Source: Methylorubrum rhodesianum (GTDB taxonomy: Bacteria > Pseudomonadota > Alphaproteobacteria > Rhizobiales > Beijerinckiaceae). From it: 64,000 nucleotides of DNA. Below are positions 61,273 through 64,000 of this stretch, in pieces. The notes beneath the pieces are model-generated. The model saw only the letters and a program-made list of their open reading frames with translations, had not been told where the DNA came from and made no database searches. Each line of letters opens with the position of its first letter. Within the stretch, counting starts at the first letter, position 1. Location: contig NZ_JACHOS010000014.1 in the NCBI RefSeq assembly GCF_014199985.1, positions 1 through 64,000 of the forward strand. The letters are read 5' to 3'. The translations under genes and the position numbers were made by a program.

Positions 61273-62117
61273 GCGTTCGGGACCGGCTCGCCGTCGCTGT
61301 TCTCGCAGCTCTCCTCCCCATCGAGGCTGCAGAAGCACGCGGCGCAATCGCTATGGGGTCGGACCGCATCCGGGTCGTCTACGAGGCGCCGAAGACGGCG
61401 GCCTACCGCGAGATCTACGATACCATGCGTCGGCGGCGCGTGCTGGAGCGTGTCGGCGCCATCATCGGGCTCGTCCGCCTCCCGACCCGGCTGACGTACC
61501 GCCTCAAGGAGTGCGCCGGGGAGCCGAACGCCTGGTACGCACCCGAGGATCGGAGCGTGACGCTCTGCTACGAGCTTGTCGCCGGCATCCAGAAGGTCGC
61601 GCCGAAGACAGAGTCGCCCGCCGGCGTCTCCCGCCACGACGCGCTCGTGGGTCCCGTGGCCCAGATCCTCATGCACGAGAGCGGGCACGCCCTCTTCGAT
61701 CTCCTCCGCCTGCCCATCCTCGGGCGCGAGGAGGACGCCGCCGACCAGGTGGCGTCCTTTGCCCTGCTCCAGCTGGGCGGCAAGGAGGCGCGCACGGTGG
61801 TGAACGGGAGCGCCTACTTCTTCGCGACGACGGGCAAATACGAGCCGGTCGACAAGGGGAGCTTCGCCGACGTCCACGGCTTCTCCTGGCAGCGCTTCTA
61901 CAATCTCGCCTGCCTCGCCTACGGATCGGACAAGAAGCGGTTCGGCTACATCGTGTCCAAGGGTTACCTGCCGAAGGAGAGGGCCGAGGGCTGCGGCGAG
62001 GAGTACGATCAGGTCGCCTTCGCCTTCGACACGCTGATCGTCCCTCATCTGCGTGTGAGGCCGGGCCGCGGCGAGCGGCTGCGCCGCGCGTTCGAGGGCG
62101 CCGCGCGAGGACGATAG
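61269..62117 (+). CDS. DUF4344 putative zinc metallopeptidase
   Basis: A 282-residue protein with a signal peptide (about 1-24, ending AEA) and the zinc motif HESGHALFDLL (136-146), with EEDAADQVASF after it, as in DUF4344 (PF14247). The ATG at 61269 overlaps the FGE stop. It is probably periplasmic; substrate unknown. Its presence in the operon suggests processing or quality control of an exported partner. Confidence 0.82.
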   Translation: MSVRDRLAVAVLAALLPIEAAEARGAIAMGSDRIRVVYEAPKTAAYREIYDTMRRRRVLERVGAIIGLVRLPTRLTYRLKECAGEPNAWYAPEDRSVTLCYELVAGIQKVAPKTESPAGVSRHDALVGPVAQILMHESGHALFDLLRLPILGREEDAADQVASFALLQLGGKEARTVVNGSAYFFATTGKYEPVDKGSFADVHGFSWQRFYNLACLAYGSDKKRFGYIVSKGYLPKERAEGCGEEYDQVAFAFDTLIVPHLRVRPGRGERLRRAFEGAARGR

Positions 62118-62235
62118 GCACCGCGTTCAACGGGATTCGGGCCGCCTTTCTCGTCGAGCGCTCGATGCGCGTGATGTCCGCGACCGGAACGTCCTTGAGC
62201 ATCATCCTCGCGCCGGGCTGAGCCCGGTCGGCAAG

Positions 62236-62251
62236 GCTGTAACGGTAACAG
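62236..62251 (+). promoter_or_regulatory. Candidate operator upstream of the MoxR gene
   Basis: GCTGTAACGGTAACAG differs by one base from the core at 55513. Each copy combines CTGT/ACAG inverted arms with a GTAAC direct repeat. It ends 50 bases before the MoxR start, in the only sizeable gap of the operon. A short hairpin (CCGGGCTGAGCCCGG) lies just before it, at 62213-62227. Confidence 0.5.
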
Positions 62252-62301
62252 GGCTGACTTGGGCGCCCGCTCGTCCACACTCCCGCCGGGAGCGCACCGG
62301 C

Positions 62302-63309
62302 ATGTTGCAGGACGTCGAGGATCGAGCAGACGTGGGGAAGGGCTCCGCGGCACGGGCCGCCGTCCTCGACCTGCAGACGCGCATCAACCGTGACATCATC
62401 GGTCAGGAGCGCGTCGTCGAGCGCATCGTCATCGCGCTGCTGGCTGACGGCCATGTCCTTCTCGAAGGCCTACCGGGGCTCGCCAAGACCCGGGCGATCA
62501 AGAGCCTGTCGAAGAACCTGGATTCCGACTTCAGCCGCATCCAGTTCACACCCGACCTCCTGCCGTCGGACGTCACCGGCGGCGAGATCCTGCGCAACGA
62601 CAGGCAGTTCGAGTTCCGCAAGGGCCCGGTGTTCGGGAACCTCGTGCTCGCCGATGAGATCAACCGCGCCCCGGCCAAGGTGCAGTCCGCCCTGTTAGAG
62701 GCGATGGAGGAGCGGCACGTGACCGTGGCCGGCAAGCGCTACGACCTGCCGCCCCTCTTCATGGTGCTCGCCACCCAGAACCCCATCGAGCAGGAGGGGA
62801 CCTATCCGCTGCCGGAGGCGCAGATGGACCGGTTCCTGATGCACGTCCGCATCGACTACCCTTCCGATGCCGACGAGGTCCGGGTGCTCCGCCTCGTGCG
62901 GTCCGAGCAGGCCCCGGTGGGAGCGGCGGCGCCGAAGCCGCCGAAGATCCCGCAACAGGTCATCCTCGACGCCCGGGCCGAGATCGACCGCGTCGTCACC
63001 AAGGATGCGGTGGAGGCTTACATGGTCGGCCTAGTGGCCGCCACGCGCCGGCCCGGCGAGTTCGGCGACAAGTTGAAGGCGTGGGTGGCTATTGGGGCGA
63101 GCCCGCGCGGCTCGCTCGCCCTCGACCGCTGCGCGCGCGTGAACGCGTGGCTGCGCGGACGGGACTACGCCACGCCGGAGGACGTCCAGGCGGTGGCGCA
63201 CGATTGCCTGAGGCACCGCGTCTCCCTGAGCTACGAGGCCGGCGCGGACGGGGTGACGGCCGACGGGGTCCTCGACGAGGTGATCAAGCAGGTCGCGGTG
63301 GCGGCCTGA
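62302..63309 (+). CDS. MoxR-family AAA+ ATPase
   Basis: A 335-residue chaperone-like ATPase of the MoxR type. Walker A is GLPGLAKT (56-63), Walker B LVLADEINRAP, sensor 1 LATQNPIEQEGTYPLPEAQMDRF, and a C-terminal lid domain. MoxR proteins insert cofactors or remodel protein complexes, commonly with a DUF58 partner, as here (13 bases downstream). A GCCGGGAGCG stretch is upstream of the ATG. It belongs to the sulfatase operon or begins a second unit at the gap 62118-62301. Confidence 0.9.
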   Translation: MLQDVEDRADVGKGSAARAAVLDLQTRINRDIIGQERVVERIVIALLADGHVLLEGLPGLAKTRAIKSLSKNLDSDFSRIQFTPDLLPSDVTGGEILRNDRQFEFRKGPVFGNLVLADEINRAPAKVQSALLEAMEERHVTVAGKRYDLPPLFMVLATQNPIEQEGTYPLPEAQMDRFLMHVRIDYPSDADEVRVLRLVRSEQAPVGAAAPKPPKIPQQVILDARAEIDRVVTKDAVEAYMVGLVAATRRPGEFGDKLKAWVAIGASPRGSLALDRCARVNAWLRGRDYATPEDVQAVAHDCLRHRVSLSYEAGADGVTADGVLDEVIKQVAVAA

Positions 63310-63322
63310 CGAGAGGCACGCG

Positions 63323-64000
63323 ATGGCGCGGTTGATCGGGCGACGCGGCGAGAAGGGTGACGGAAAGCCGTCGAACGGAGCGCGTGCCTATGTCGGCGTC
63401 GACGCGCTCCTGCGCCTGAGGCATCGGGCCAAGGGCTTCAGCTTCCTGCCGCGGCAGCCCGTGCACAGCCTGCTCTCGGGCCGGCACGCCTCCCGCCTAC
63501 GCGGACGGGGCCTGAACTTCGAGGAGTTGCGCCACTACTTCGAGGGCGACGACACCCGAACCATCGACTGGCTGGCGACCGCGCGCCTCGGGGCTCCGCA
63601 CGTCCGCGTCTACTCGGAGGAGCGCGACCGGCCGGTCCTGCTCCTCGTCGACCAGCGCACCACGATGTTCTTCGGGAGCCGGCGGGCAATGAAGTCGGTC
63701 GTGGCGGCCGAGGTCGCGGCCCTCGCGGCCTGGCGGGTCACCTCGCTCGGCGACCGGGTCGGCGCGGTCGTGTTCGGCGACGCCGACATGACCGTGGTGA
63801 AGCCGCAGGGACGCCAGACGGGGGCCGTCCGGGTCATCGCCGAGGTCGCGCGGCGGAACGGGCGTCTCGGTGCCGGCGCCCCACCCCCCGGGGCCGACGG
63901 TCAGCTCAACGAGGCCCTGCGCCGGGCCGAACGCCTGGCGACGCACGACTGGCTCGTCTGCCTCGTCACCGACGCTGCGGGAGAGGACGCGGAGACCACG
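63323..64000 (+). CDS. DUF58-domain protein, 3' end beyond the window
   Basis: The first 226 codons of a DUF58 protein. Features: LPRQPVHSLLSGRHASRLRGRGLNFEELRHY, then EGDDTRTIDWLATARLG and the von Willebrand-A-like start VLLLVDQRTTMFF. It is the usual partner of MoxR ATPases, probably forming a complex that delivers or activates client proteins. GAGAGGCACGCG precedes the ATG. The C-terminus and further operon members lie to the right. Confidence 0.88.
   Translation, partial: MARLIGRRGEKGDGKPSNGARAYVGVDALLRLRHRAKGFSFLPRQPVHSLLSGRHASRLRGRGLNFEELRHYFEGDDTRTIDWLATARLGAPHVRVYSEERDRPVLLLVDQRTTMFFGSRRAMKSVVAAEVAALAAWRVTSLGDRVGAVVFGDADMTVVKPQGRQTGAVRVIAEVARRNGRLGAGAPPPGADGQLNEALRRAERLATHDWLVCLVTDAAGEDAETT

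Noticed and set aside
62053..62221. Minus-strand frame (opening MMLKDVPVADITRIER) opposite the end of the DUF4344 gene
   Set aside because: It reads naturally for about 35 residues but soon becomes Arg-rich antisense of the metallopeptidase, and no family is recognised.

Overview
The window reads as chromosomal DNA of a GC-rich alphaproteobacterium, most likely a Methylobacterium/Methylorubrum-type member of the Methylobacteriaceae. This is an inference from gene content (FixLJ/FixK with FixK boxes, a GCG_CRPN-type protein, a DUF1127 protein, an integrated glycine betaine/sarcosine pathway) and from very GC-rich codon use. No rRNA gene and no complete tRNA gene was found.

Left edge (1-2.0 kb): the end of an IS3-family element, then a tyrosine recombinase beside a 3' fragment of tRNA-Gly(GCC). 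This is one boundary of a genomic island that extends to the left, outside the window. From about 2.0 to 6.9 kb come a DegT-type aminotransferase, a Crp/Fnr regulator, three small secreted proteins (one Cys-rich, one phospholipase-A2-like) and a regulator remnant.

6.8-17.3 kb is a low-oxygen/stress cluster: Hsp20, four tandem-domain universal stress proteins, a triple-BON protein, a host-attachment-family protein, a FixK-like regulator, a receiver-only protein and a FixL-FixJ pair. At least six FixK/FNR-type boxes (TTGM-N6-TCAA) lie in front of these genes, so sensor, relay, regulator and targets sit together. 17.4-24.3 kb holds an RpfG-like HD-GYP regulator facing an RpfC-like hybrid kinase, and three TadE/TadG-like pseudopilin genes.

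24.9-50.3 kb is a nearly complete glycine betaine catabolic locus. GbcAB converts betaine to dimethylglycine, DgcAB with a dedicated EtfAB converts that to sarcosine, SoxBDAG yields glycine plus a C1 unit, and SdaA deaminates serine to pyruvate. GbdR is the likely activator. A porin and a ProVWX-type ABC importer provide uptake. A ProXp-like editing protein, a DUF1127 protein and an MHYT-PAS hybrid kinase of somewhat different composition are interspersed.

50.3-55 kb is decayed accessory DNA: an orphan FecI/FecR pair, a truncated ABC transporter, AT-rich stretches and a frameshifted IS5-type transposase. 55-64 kb has small Gly-rich secreted proteins, an outer-membrane SphA-like protein and an operon of Tat-exported sulfatase, Tat-exported HAD phosphatase, formylglycine-generating enzyme, DUF4344 metallopeptidase, MoxR ATPase and DUF58 protein, the last cut by the window end. 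This operon and the FixK-box stress cluster are the two most system-like parts of the window.
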